Under the pieces are notes generated by a model. It was not told where the DNA came from. It was given only the letters and a program-made list of their open reading frames with translations, and did not search any database. A stretch of 64,000 nt of DNA from the NCBI GenBank assembly GCA_030706635.1, contig JAUZOD010000001.1, positions 1 through 64,000 of the forward strand. The letters run 5' to 3'. The position numbers and the translations under genes were made by a program. Below, piece by piece: positions 27,331-35,725 of the stretch. Positions within the stretch are counted from its first letter, which is position 1; every line of letters starts with the position of its first letter. This DNA is from Bacteroidota bacterium (GTDB lineage: Bacteria; Bacteroidota; Bacteroidia; Chitinophagales; Chitinophagaceae).

Positions 27331-27443
27331 CACTAAATTCTGTACCAATTACTTAAAATAGCCTGAAATGGGCACAGTTGGCAGTTTCGTGTCAGCAGAA
27401 AACGGGCAGATTTAAAGAATGACAGTGGATAAGTGACAGTATT

Positions 27444-28145
27444 TCAGTCGCCGTACAAATCCGGTATAACCCGCCCGCCGCCTATAAAGTGGCTGGCATA
27501 ATAGCCTTCACCCAGATTACTGATCTGGACCCCTGAAACGGATGCGTGGATAAACCGGTTATTATATAAGTAAACGCCCACATGGGTTACCGCATGCCCT
27601 TTGCCAAGGGTATGAAAAAATACAAGATCTCCTTCCCGTAAATGGGTCTTGGGTATGCGGCGGGTTTCTTTATACTGATCTCTGGACATCCGGGGGAGGT
27701 CGCTTATCTGGTATACATCCGCCATCAGGAGGGATGCAAAGGCCGAGCAGTCAATGCCCTCCTTATCCGTTCCACCGTAGTGATAGGGAACTCCGTACCA
27801 TTCATCCATGAAATCCAGCAGTTTCTGATTGGTAAGCAGTTCTACCGGAGTGTTCGTCAGAATGGCATATTTAAACTGAAGCCCGCTGAACCGTTCCCGG
27901 CTTTCGATTTTTTCAGCGGCCTTGGAATCAGAAATGACGCGGTTGACCCGTTCAGCGCTTTTTTCGCCTGTATAGCTGTTATCGCCGGTGGATACGCTAT
28001 TGATAAACTTAACCTGGGATGTGTTGCCTGAAGAAGCCGTAGTATAGTCTGGAGAAGCGGTGTTCGTAGTGACCGTTCCGGGACGGAACACACTGCAGCT
28101 GGACGCGCAGATCAGAATGAATGCGAAAATGAACTGATTTTTCAT
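27444..28145 (-). CDS. NlpC/P60 family lipoprotein (C40 cysteine peptidase)
   Basis: Cell-wall hydrolase-type lipoprotein of 233 residues. Signal II lipobox near Cys17 (CASSCSVF), a linker to about residue 105, then the NlpC/P60 domain with catalytic Cys133 (EGIDCSAFASL), His188 (GHAVTHVGVYL) and a third polar residue near FIHAS. Such enzymes cut gamma-D-Glu-diaminopimelate bonds in peptidoglycan. A perfect -7 element is at 28171-28178. Divergent from dnaE. Confidence 0.93.
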   Translation of the reverse strand: MKNQFIFAFILICASSCSVFRPGTVTTNTASPDYTTASSGNTSQVKFINSVSTGDNSYTGEKSAERVNRVISDSKAAEKIESRERFSGLQFKYAILTNTPVELLTNQKLLDFMDEWYGVPYHYGGTDKEGIDCSAFASLLMADVYQISDLPRMSRDQYKETRRIPKTHLREGDLVFFHTLGKGHAVTHVGVYLYNNRFIHASVSGVQISNLGEGYYASHFIGGGRVIPDLYGD

Positions 28146-28170
28146 TTGTTTGTTAGATACCGGAAGCCTG

Positions 28171-28178
28171 CAAAGATA
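28171..28178 (-). promoter_or_regulatory. Predicted -7 promoter element of the NlpC/P60 gene
   Basis: TATCTTTG on the minus strand matches the TAnnTTTG consensus exactly and lies 26 bases before the ATG. T-rich sequence occurs near -33, but not a full TTTG. Confidence 0.45.
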
Positions 28179-28332
28179 TACTTTTTATCAGAAAATACAG
28201 GGATACTATCCGGGCTGTTATTTATTGATTATCATGTTGTTATGAAAATTGTGGGTTCTATGTGAAGAGATAGATCCCGGGAAAAATATCAAACGGTTTT
28301 TTTCTTTGTTAATTGCAGCAAGTACCAGGCCA

Positions 28333-31300
28333 ATGTCCCCATTTTCACATCTCCATGTTCACACCCAATATTCCCTGCTGGACGGCGCGGCCTCCATTCG
28401 GAATCTGTATAATAAGGCCGTAAAGGATAAAATGCCAGCCCTGGCGATAACCGACCATGGCAATATGTTTGGCGCGTTTTCTTTTGTGGCGGAAGCTTAC
28501 AAACATAAAAATGAAGATGGTACCCTCAAGGTAAAACCCATCGTAGGCTGCGAATTCTATGTGGTGGCAGATCGCTTCCGGAAAACATTCACCAAAGAAC
28601 AAAAGGATCAGCGGTTCCACCAGGTACTCCTGGCAAAAAATAAAAAAGGTTACCAGAATCTTACCCGCCTCACTTCCCTGGGCTATATCGAAGGCATCTA
28701 CAGCAAATACCCGCGCATTGATAAGTCCCTGATTGAAAAATACCACGAGGGCCTGATTGCGACCACCTGCTGCATCGGAGCCTATGTGCCGCAAACCATT
28801 TTAAACGAGGGTGAGGAAAAAGCGGAAAAAGAATTCAAATGGTGGCTGGATATGTTTGGTGAGGATTATTTCATCGAACTACAGCGACACAACATACCGG
28901 AACAGGAAAAAATCAATCTTTTCCTGTTGAAGCTGGCAAAAAAATACCAGGTCCCCGTCATTGCCACCAATGACAGCCACTATACTGACCGGGACGACTA
29001 CAACGCGCACGATATCCTGCTCTGCATCAATACCGGTGAGAAGCAATCCACACCCGGTTACGACGATTTTGTAAATGATGACGTAAATCTGAAGAACCGA
29101 CGCTTTAAATTCCCGAACGACCAGTTTTACCTGAAGACCACGGCCGAGATGACGGAACTCTTTAAGGATATCCCCGAAGCCATACACAATACCGCACTTG
29201 TTGCCGACAAAGTGGAGGTGCTGAACCTGAAAAAGGATATACTGCTGCCGGCTTTTCCGATTCCGGAAGCCTTCCAGATCCATAAAGACAGTAACCTCAA
29301 CCAGTGGGAATATCTGAAAGAAATCACTTTTCAGGGTGCACGGAAAAGATACAGCGAGATCACCGCAGAAATCCAGGAACGTATCGACTTTGAATTGTTC
29401 ACGGTTAAAACCATGGGTTTTGCGGGTTACTTTTTAATTGTGAGCGATTTCATCCGGGCCGGTCGTGAAATGGGCGTTTTTGTGGGTCCTGGCCGCGGTT
29501 CTGCTGCAGGTAGTGTGGTGGCCTATTGTATAGGCATTACCAATATCGATCCCATTAAATACAATTTATTGTTTGAACGGTTCCTGAATCCTGACAGGAA
29601 ATCAATGCCCGACATCGACACGGATTTTGATGACGAGGGCCGTCAGAAAGTGATTGACTACGTGGTTAAGAAATACGGCAAGAACCAGGTTGCCCAAATC
29701 GTCACTTACGGCACCATGGCCGCCAAAATGAGCATTAAAGACGTGGCCCGGGTAATGGATCTTCCATTGTTTGAGGCCAATGCCCTGGCCAAACTCGTTC
29801 CCGATCGCCCGGGTATTACCCTGAAAAGGGTCTTGCACGCGCCTTTAACCCTTAAGGAGGGGGAGAAATCCCTCGAGGAAAAAGAAGGTGTGGGTGGAGA
29901 CGACCGGGAACTCATCAAAAAAATCAGGGAAATCTATTCCGGGGATGACCTGCGCAGTAAAGTATTACATGAAGCCGAACGTTTGGAAGGATCCGTAAGA
30001 AATACGGGATTGCATGCTGCCGGTATTATCATTGCGCCGGAAGACCTGGCCAATATCATTCCGGTTTGCACAGCAAAAGATTCGGATTTGCTTGTCACCC
30101 AGATCGAAGGCAGTATCATTGAAGAAGCTGGTGTACTGAAGATGGACTTTCTCGGATTGCGCACCCTGAATATTTTAAAAACCTCGCTGGAACTCATTGC
30201 GCAAAATCACGGAGTGGTTATTGACATCGACAAAATACCACTGGACGATAAAAAAACCTTCGAACTGTATCAGCGCGGAGAAACCATCGGAACCTTTCAA
30301 TTTGAAAGCCCGGGCATGCAAAAATATCTGCGGGACCTGAAACCGGACAAGTTTGACGATCTCACCGCAATGAACGCCCTGTACCGTCCCGGTCCGATGG
30401 CCTATATACCGGCATTCATTGACCGAAAACATGGCCGCGAACCCATCCGTTATGATCTTCCCATTATGGAAGAATACCTGAAAGACACTTACGGAATTAC
30501 GGTATATCAGGAACAGGTTATGCTGTTGGCCCAACAAATCGCAGGATTCAGCAAAGGAGACGCCGATGTTTTGCGAAAGGCGATGGGTAAAAAACAGAAG
30601 TCTATCCTGGATAAGATGAAAAACCAGTTCATAGCCGGTGCAACCCAGAAAGGACATGCCGCAGAAACTCTGGAAAAGATCTGGACCGACTGGGAGGCTT
30701 TCGCCCAATATGCATTCAATAAGTCACATTCCACCTGTTATGCCTATGTGGCTTATCAGACGGCTTATCTGAAATCCCACTACCCTTCCGAATATATGGC
30801 TGCGGTGCTCAATCACTCGGGCAACATTGAAAAAATAACATTCTTCATGGAAGAGTGTACGCGCATGGGGTTAAGGGTACTCGGCCCGGATGTAAACGAA
30901 TCCAAACAAGGATTTGCCGTCAACGGAAAAGGGGAAATCCGGGTAGGGCTCGGCGGACTGAAGGGCGTGGGTGAGGCCGCCGTGGCAGCCATTATCGAAG
31001 AAAGAGAGAAAGGTACTGCGTTCGCCTCCATATTTGACCTGATCAAACGCATCAACCAGCGAACCGTAAATAAGAAAACTCTGGAAAGCCTGGCCTATGC
31101 CGGCGCATTCGACTGCTTTCCTGAACTGCACCGCGCTCAATATTTTTATATAGCACCCGGGGACAGCAGCACCGGGCTTGAAAAAATCATCCGTTTTGGA
31201 AACGTAGTGCAGGCGCAAAACGTTCAGCACAGCAATACGCTGTTCGGCGATTCCGGGCCAGGATTTGAAGTGCAATCACCAAAGATCCCGGGTTGCGAAC

Positions 31301-31974
31301 ACTGGACCTTAACGGAGTTACTCAATCATGAAAAGGATGTCACCGGCATGTTCATGAGCGGTCATCCACTGGATCATTTCAAGTTCGAAATCAATCATTA
31401 TGGCATCATCAACCTGGCCGATTTTAATGAGATCAAAGAAGCCGTAACCCTGCAATCGAACCCGGGAAAATCTTACCGTCTTGCCGGGTTGGTTGTTGAT
31501 GCCCAACACAGGGTTACCAAAACAGGTAAGCAGTTTGGGTCATTTACACTGGAAGATTATTCCGGGAAAAGCGAATTCATTTTGTGGAGCGAGGATTATG
31601 CGCGTTTCTCCAATTATCTGGAAAAGGGAAAGAATATATTTATGAGCGGTTATTTCAAATCGAGATATAACCGGGCTGAATTTGAGTTCAAAGTAGATAA
31701 AATGATGATGCTGGAAAGCATCAAACCCATCCTGACCAAACAAGTGGTGCTTGATCTGGAAGCCAGGCACCTCAATGAAAGCATGATCAAATTCGTAGAA
31801 AAGAATATGAGGAAGCATCCTGGAAAATCCTCACTGAAATTCAATATTCTGGAGTCAAAAAGCAATCACCGTATCAGTCTGTATACGCTGGAGAATGGAT
31901 TTGAAATGAATGACGAAATGGCTGCTTTTTTGCAAAGCAGTCCGGAGTTTGAGGTTCAGATCGTCTCCTCTTAG
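28333..31974 (+). CDS. dnaE: DNA polymerase III alpha subunit
   Basis: Replicative polymerase of 1213 residues. N-terminal PHP domain (HLHVHTQYSLLDG, ITDHGN), palm domain with catalytic aspartates in PDIDTDFDDEGR and the nucleotide region GPGRGSAAGS, followed by fingers, helix-hairpin-helix segment (NQRTVNKKTLESLAYAGAFDC) and a C-terminal OB-fold (RLAGLVVDAQHRVTKTGKQF). A GTG start at 28249 is possible, but the ATG at 28333 directly precedes the PHP motif. Single dnaE here; whether a second exists is not visible. Confidence 0.97.
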   Translation: MSPFSHLHVHTQYSLLDGAASIRNLYNKAVKDKMPALAITDHGNMFGAFSFVAEAYKHKNEDGTLKVKPIVGCEFYVVADRFRKTFTKEQKDQRFHQVLLAKNKKGYQNLTRLTSLGYIEGIYSKYPRIDKSLIEKYHEGLIATTCCIGAYVPQTILNEGEEKAEKEFKWWLDMFGEDYFIELQRHNIPEQEKINLFLLKLAKKYQVPVIATNDSHYTDRDDYNAHDILLCINTGEKQSTPGYDDFVNDDVNLKNRRFKFPNDQFYLKTTAEMTELFKDIPEAIHNTALVADKVEVLNLKKDILLPAFPIPEAFQIHKDSNLNQWEYLKEITFQGARKRYSEITAEIQERIDFELFTVKTMGFAGYFLIVSDFIRAGREMGVFVGPGRGSAAGSVVAYCIGITNIDPIKYNLLFERFLNPDRKSMPDIDTDFDDEGRQKVIDYVVKKYGKNQVAQIVTYGTMAAKMSIKDVARVMDLPLFEANALAKLVPDRPGITLKRVLHAPLTLKEGEKSLEEKEGVGGDDRELIKKIREIYSGDDLRSKVLHEAERLEGSVRNTGLHAAGIIIAPEDLANIIPVCTAKDSDLLVTQIEGSIIEEAGVLKMDFLGLRTLNILKTSLELIAQNHGVVIDIDKIPLDDKKTFELYQRGETIGTFQFESPGMQKYLRDLKPDKFDDLTAMNALYRPGPMAYIPAFIDRKHGREPIRYDLPIMEEYLKDTYGITVYQEQVMLLAQQIAGFSKGDADVLRKAMGKKQKSILDKMKNQFIAGATQKGHAAETLEKIWTDWEAFAQYAFNKSHSTCYAYVAYQTAYLKSHYPSEYMAAVLNHSGNIEKITFFMEECTRMGLRVLGPDVNESKQGFAVNGKGEIRVGLGGLKGVGEAAVAAIIEEREKGTAFASIFDLIKRINQRTVNKKTLESLAYAGAFDCFPELHRAQYFYIAPGDSSTGLEKIIRFGNVVQAQNVQHSNTLFGDSGPGFEVQSPKIPGCEHWTLTELLNHEKDVTGMFMSGHPLDHFKFEINHYGIINLADFNEIKEAVTLQSNPGKSYRLAGLVVDAQHRVTKTGKQFGSFTLEDYSGKSEFILWSEDYARFSNYLEKGKNIFMSGYFKSRYNRAEFEFKVDKMMMLESIKPILTKQVVLDLEARHLNESMIKFVEKNMRKHPGKSSLKFNILESKSNHRISLYTLENGFEMNDEMAAFLQSSPEFEVQIVSS

Positions 31975-32019
31975 CCGGAAAGTGACAGAATGAATGGGTT
32001 TTACGAAATGGTCGCCTAT

Positions 32020-32042
32020 TTGCAACGATGTCGTTGCAACGA
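32020..32042. promoter_or_regulatory. Perfect palindrome upstream of trxA, possible operator
   Basis: TTGCAACGA and its complement TCGTTGCAA flank a two-base centre (32020-32039), and TTGCAACGA then recurs directly at 32034-32042. It lies about 55 bases before the trxA start, so it could be a regulator site. No regulator is identified. Confidence 0.4.
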
Positions 32043-32094
32043 CAAAAATTCTAAAGAAATAAACTGAATTTTACCTAAAATTAAAACGAATACT

Positions 32095-32412
32095 ATGGCA
32101 CATGAATTCACCGATGCGAACTTTCAGGAAAAGGTGCTTGCTTCTGATAAATTGACCGTAATCGATTTCTGGGCAGAATGGTGTGGACCCTGTCGCGCTA
32201 TCGGACCTGTGATTGAAGAACTTTCCAAAGAATACGATGGCAAGATCAACGTGGGTAAAGTAAATGTGGATCACAATCCGGAATTGTCAGTGAATTATGG
32301 CATAACGTCTATCCCTGCGATTCTGTTTATCAAGGGCGGCAAAGTGGTGGATAAACTGGTTGGCGCTCAACCCAAGAGCAATTTTGTGAAAAAGATCGAA
32401 TCGCATATCTGA
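32095..32412 (+). CDS. trxA: Thioredoxin
   Basis: Small disulfide reductant of 105 residues. The active site is WCGPC (Cys30, Cys33) after DFWAEW, followed by the cis-Pro region ITSIPAILFIKGG. No signal peptide, so it is cytoplasmic. The neighbour across the terminator is a secreted TlpA-type thioredoxin on the opposite strand; the two share one terminator at 32419-32474. Confidence 0.97.
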   Translation: MAHEFTDANFQEKVLASDKLTVIDFWAEWCGPCRAIGPVIEELSKEYDGKINVGKVNVDHNPELSVNYGITSIPAILFIKGGKVVDKLVGAQPKSNFVKKIESHI

Positions 32413-32418
32413 GAATGC

Positions 32419-32474
32419 GAATATTAAAAAGCAAAAGCGTTGCCTCCGGGCGACGCTTTTGCTTTTTAATATTC
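32419..32474. terminator. Bidirectional terminator between trxA and the TlpA-like gene
   Basis: A perfect 22-bp inverted repeat (starts GAATATTAAAAAGC) with a 12-base centre in which a few more bases pair. A- and T-rich tracts on both sides give a T run in either reading direction. It overlaps the stop codon of the minus-strand gene by two bases and starts seven bases after the trxA stop. Confidence 0.85.
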
Positions 32475-33597
32475 ATTTAAGCGACTCCTGGACAGCCCCC
32501 TCCATTTCATCGGAATACCCGTAGCTGACAAAAGAGATTCTACCCCGCTTATCAATAAGCACATATTGCGGGATTGCCCCGACGCTATAGTCCTTCTTTA
32601 GTTGTTCATTCCCCATAAGCATGGGGAAATTAAACCCTCTGTTTTTCACCATCTGCTTCGACGGGGCCAGTTGCTTTGCATCATTTATGATGCCGTAAAC
32701 CTGTAAGCCTTTTTCTTTATAATGATCATATAGTCCCTGCACTTTAGGCATTGACTCAACGCATGGGCCGCACCAGACTTCCCAAAAATCCAGTAGTACC
32801 GGCCTGCCCGTAAAATCTGCAGAAGATATTTTCGCACCGTCAAAAGAAGACAGGCTGAATGCCGGAGCCGGCCGGCCTTTCAGGCCCGGCAAGGGCCTGA
32901 AAGGTTTCGGAACTCGCGCGCTGTATCCTTTCAGAAAATGCTGTGCTGAAGAATCATAGCTGAAATCCGGTTCATTAATATGGATTTCTATTATCTGAAA
33001 GAACAGATCCTGTACTTTCCCCAGGGTCTCCTGATGATTTCTCACCGCTGCAGGCAACCAGGTGGCTCTGTCAATGACAACTGTTTTAGATCTCCTGATT
33101 ACATCGTATTCCTTAAGATCCGGATAACGTACGGTGAGATAAAAGAAACGGTCATCCTGCCGGCATTTAATATCTATAGCTCCGGAAGTATCCAGCCTGA
33201 TCAGGTCGGTTAAGATAATTTGTCCGCCCGGCTGCATCAGCACATAGGAAGGCTTTGCGAGCAGGATATACGTCTTTTTTCCCTCATCCGTTTCATAAGC
33301 GGTTTCCCCGTCATAAATGCTTTTCTCACGGACACCTTCTCTTTCTGCCTCAAATTGAAATCCGAATATGCTGTCGTTTTGATCAACCCGGATTATGGCA
33401 TGCCCCCTCATCGTTCGCGTATCGCCCGTCACCAAAGTATCGGTTCGTTCCAGGGTGTAGTTTATCGTCTTAATGGATTCCTGCGCTTTTTTAACAGACT
33501 GAATAATGCTTCCGGGATCTTGAACAGATTCCGGGTTTTGGGAGACAGCAGCCCAAGGAATGCCATATAGCAGGACAAATAAAACGAAGAATTTCAT
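32473..33597 (-). CDS. Secreted thioredoxin (TlpA-like) with N-terminal LolA-like domain
   Basis: A 374-residue periplasmic protein. Signal peptide 1-19, then a beta-rich domain of about 200 residues with LolA-like pattern (GHAIIRVDQNDSIFGFQF, YDGETAYETDEGKK), a Pro-rich linker and a TlpA/AhpC-fold thioredoxin domain. The redox site is EVWCGPC (Cys276, Cys279), with cis-Pro in VGAIPQYVLIDKRG. An in-frame TTG at 33603 adds only two residues, so the ATG at 33597 is taken. The linker-coding DNA contains a 12-bp hairpin at 32876-32904. Substrate unknown. Confidence 0.9.
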   Translation of the reverse strand: MKFFVLFVLLYGIPWAAVSQNPESVQDPGSIIQSVKKAQESIKTINYTLERTDTLVTGDTRTMRGHAIIRVDQNDSIFGFQFEAEREGVREKSIYDGETAYETDEGKKTYILLAKPSYVLMQPGGQIILTDLIRLDTSGAIDIKCRQDDRFFYLTVRYPDLKEYDVIRRSKTVVIDRATWLPAAVRNHQETLGKVQDLFFQIIEIHINEPDFSYDSSAQHFLKGYSARVPKPFRPLPGLKGRPAPAFSLSSFDGAKISSADFTGRPVLLDFWEVWCGPCVESMPKVQGLYDHYKEKGLQVYGIINDAKQLAPSKQMVKNRGFNFPMLMGNEQLKKDYSVGAIPQYVLIDKRGRISFVSYGYSDEMEGAVQESLK

Positions 33598-33674
33598 ATC
33601 CAAAACTTTAGTTCAGACAAACTTATCCAGTTTAACAGGTAAAAAAAAATGATTTAGACCGGAGTCCGGGTAAG

Positions 33675-33784
33675 TTCGACAAACAGGAAAATGCATTCCC
33701 TGTCGAAAAATGGGACGGGTTTGTCGAAAAAAGGTCAATTCCAATTTGCCCCGCGCCAGAGAATAAAAACTATTCATTACTTTG
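33675..33784 (+). promoter_or_regulatory. Predicted LytTR operator and promoter of the second kinase/regulator operon
   Basis: TCGAAAAAT (33703-33711) recurs as TCGAAAAAA (33724-33732), 21 bases start to start, with GGTTTG before the second copy. A third, inverted copy of GTTTGTCGAA lies at 33675-33684. TTACTTTG, one mismatch from the -7 consensus, is at 33777-33784. This is the same arrangement as at 1790-1851, except that the distance to the promoter is about two helical turns longer. Binding is inferred from the pattern. Confidence 0.55.
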
Positions 33785-33803
33785 AAAGTCTAAGTATCCC
33801 AAA

Positions 33804-34940
33804 GTGATTCTACAACAAAATCCATCTGCCAGCATCTATCATTCATCATCCCGAATTCATCACAGCTCCCATGCAAAAAACAGGTTCATCCGGATCGAAA
33901 TTATTTTTTTCCTGGTTTATTTCTTTCTCTTCAACATACTAACAGACATTGAATACAATCTGTACGAAAATCATAACTATACTCTTTTTTTAAAAGAGAT
34001 TCCAGACAGGCTGATTTATGGTATCGTATATATTATCCCTTTCTGGATCTGCTACAAGACGCTCATTCAGGGCTATTTATTCGAAAAGAAATACTTCAAA
34101 TTTGCTTTACTCCTGATACTTTTCCTGGTATTATTAAACTTCTATTTTCTTTATGCCTATTGGCTGTTGTCAAAATTATCCTTCCTACCGTACGGTATTG
34201 TTTCCGGTGCAAAAACTTTCTATCATGCAAAGGTTCCTGTTCATTTCAGCATAATCTACATTATCCGTGAACTGTTGGTCATTTCATCCCTGGCCTTTTT
34301 CATTAAATCTGTAAAACAGGAACAACTGATGAATACCATCATGCAGGAACAATTACAGTCAGAATTAAGATATTTAAAGGCCCAGCTTCAGCCTCATTTC
34401 TTTTTTAATACGCTGAACAATATCTATGCCCTTAGCTTACAGGGCTCCGCAGCAGCTGCTCCATTGATAGCGAAGCATTCCGACATGATGCGATACATCC
34501 TGTATGACGCAACCCGTCAGCAGGTAAAGCTTATGCAGGAAATAGAATTTTTAAAAAACTATGCGCAGGTTGAGTCCATCCGTTACACGGAAAAAATATC
34601 TGTTGGGTTCGATACCCAGGGAATAAACTGCAACGCTAATATTGAACCATTACTCTTACTACCCTTCGTAGAAAATGCGTTCAAACACGGGGTGCGAGAA
34701 GAAACCGATACCGGATATGTCAAAATCATCATCTGCGTGGCTGATGATGAGCTGACACTGGAGGTTATGAATAGCAAAGCCGCCTGCAAAAACAGTCTTA
34801 CTCCGAAAAAGGGCATAGGCTTGGAGAATGTAACCAAAAGACTGAAGCTGCTCTATCCGCAAAAGCATCAGCTTGTGATAAATGAAAACAATTCGGTTTA
34901 TGAAGTAAGGTTAACCTTAAAACTCGCGTCTGATGGTTAA
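33804..34940 (+). CDS. LytS-type sensor histidine kinase, second copy
   Basis: Membrane sensor kinase of 378 residues, start GTG at 33804 (the next in-frame ATG is far inside). The N-terminal ~170 residues contain about four hydrophobic segments. Kinase motifs: phospho-acceptor in QLQPHFFFNTLNN, then LLPFVENAFKHGV and KKGIGLENVTKRLKLL. It overlaps the regulator gene by eight bases. It differs from the first kinase (746-1771) in the sensor part but has the same domain order and operator. Confidence 0.92.
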   Translation: MILQQNPSASIYHSSSRIHHSSHAKNRFIRIEIIFFLVYFFLFNILTDIEYNLYENHNYTLFLKEIPDRLIYGIVYIIPFWICYKTLIQGYLFEKKYFKFALLLILFLVLLNFYFLYAYWLLSKLSFLPYGIVSGAKTFYHAKVPVHFSIIYIIRELLVISSLAFFIKSVKQEQLMNTIMQEQLQSELRYLKAQLQPHFFFNTLNNIYALSLQGSAAAAPLIAKHSDMMRYILYDATRQQVKLMQEIEFLKNYAQVESIRYTEKISVGFDTQGINCNANIEPLLLLPFVENAFKHGVREETDTGYVKIIICVADDELTLEVMNSKAACKNSLTPKKGIGLENVTKRLKLLYPQKHQLVINENNSVYEVRLTLKLASDG

Positions 34941-35622
34941 ATGTATAGTGGTAGATGACGAACCCCTCGCGCAGCAGGTATTGGAAGCCCATATTTTGAA
35001 AACAAAAGAATTGCACCTGGTCAAAAAATGCGCAAACGCCGTGGAAGCATTCGAAATACTCGGCAAGGAAAAAATTGATCTGATGTTCCTCGATATTAAA
35101 ATGCCCAACCTGAGCGGAACGGATTTTATCCTGTCACTCCGGAATCCCCCCGCTGTCGTTTTCACAACAGCTTTTTCTGAATATGCCGCATTGAGCTATG
35201 AACTGGAAGCCATTGACTATCTGCTGAAGCCTGTGACCCTGGAAAGGTTCAATATGAGCATAGCCAGATTTTTAAAAACGCAAATCAGGCCGGAACAGGA
35301 GCAAACGTATTCCTATTTTAAAGTAGATGGGAAGCTCGTAAAAATCGAACACACCGGTATCCTGTATGCGCAGGCCATCAAGGATTACATCATTTTATGC
35401 ACATTGCATGGAAATTACATTGTGCATATGACGATGAAGGGACTGGAAGATCTTTTGCCGGCCAACCTGTTCGTGCGGATACACCGTTCCTTTATTATAG
35501 GCACTTCACATATCAGGGCCATAGAAAAAAGCGCCGTTGAACTGGGGAAAATGAAAATTCCAATCGGTGGGAATTATAAATTGAATGTGGACCTGCTGAA
35601 GACCCGGATCAGCGGGTTATGA
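34933..35622 (+). CDS. LytTR-family response regulator, second copy
   Basis: DNA-binding regulator of 229 residues. Receiver domain (1-115) with IVVDDEPLAQQ, phospho-acceptor Asp in FLDIKMPNLSG and LLKPV; LytTR domain (about 130-228) with FVRIHRSFII. It is coupled to the kinase by an eight-base overlap. The upstream glutaminyl-cyclase-type gene on the same strand is 104 bases away, probably a separate unit. Targets unknown; autoregulation is suggested by the operator at 33703-33732. Confidence 0.94.
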   Translation: MVKCIVVDDEPLAQQVLEAHILKTKELHLVKKCANAVEAFEILGKEKIDLMFLDIKMPNLSGTDFILSLRNPPAVVFTTAFSEYAALSYELEAIDYLLKPVTLERFNMSIARFLKTQIRPEQEQTYSYFKVDGKLVKIEHTGILYAQAIKDYIILCTLHGNYIVHMTMKGLEDLLPANLFVRIHRSFIIGTSHIRAIEKSAVELGKMKIPIGGNYKLNVDLLKTRISGL

Positions 35623-35725
35623 TTGCAGCATCTTCCCTTCTGCTGGTCAGGAACAGATCTTATTGAATTGCTTATTTAGCAGGATTTTAGGAATTTACCG
35701 GTTATTTTTGCGGACCAACCTTTAT

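Noticed and set aside
27266-27443. CIRCE operator before groES
   Set aside because: The TTAGCACTC-N9-GAGTGCTAA repeat is absent; only the GC-rich hairpin and a -7 element are seen.
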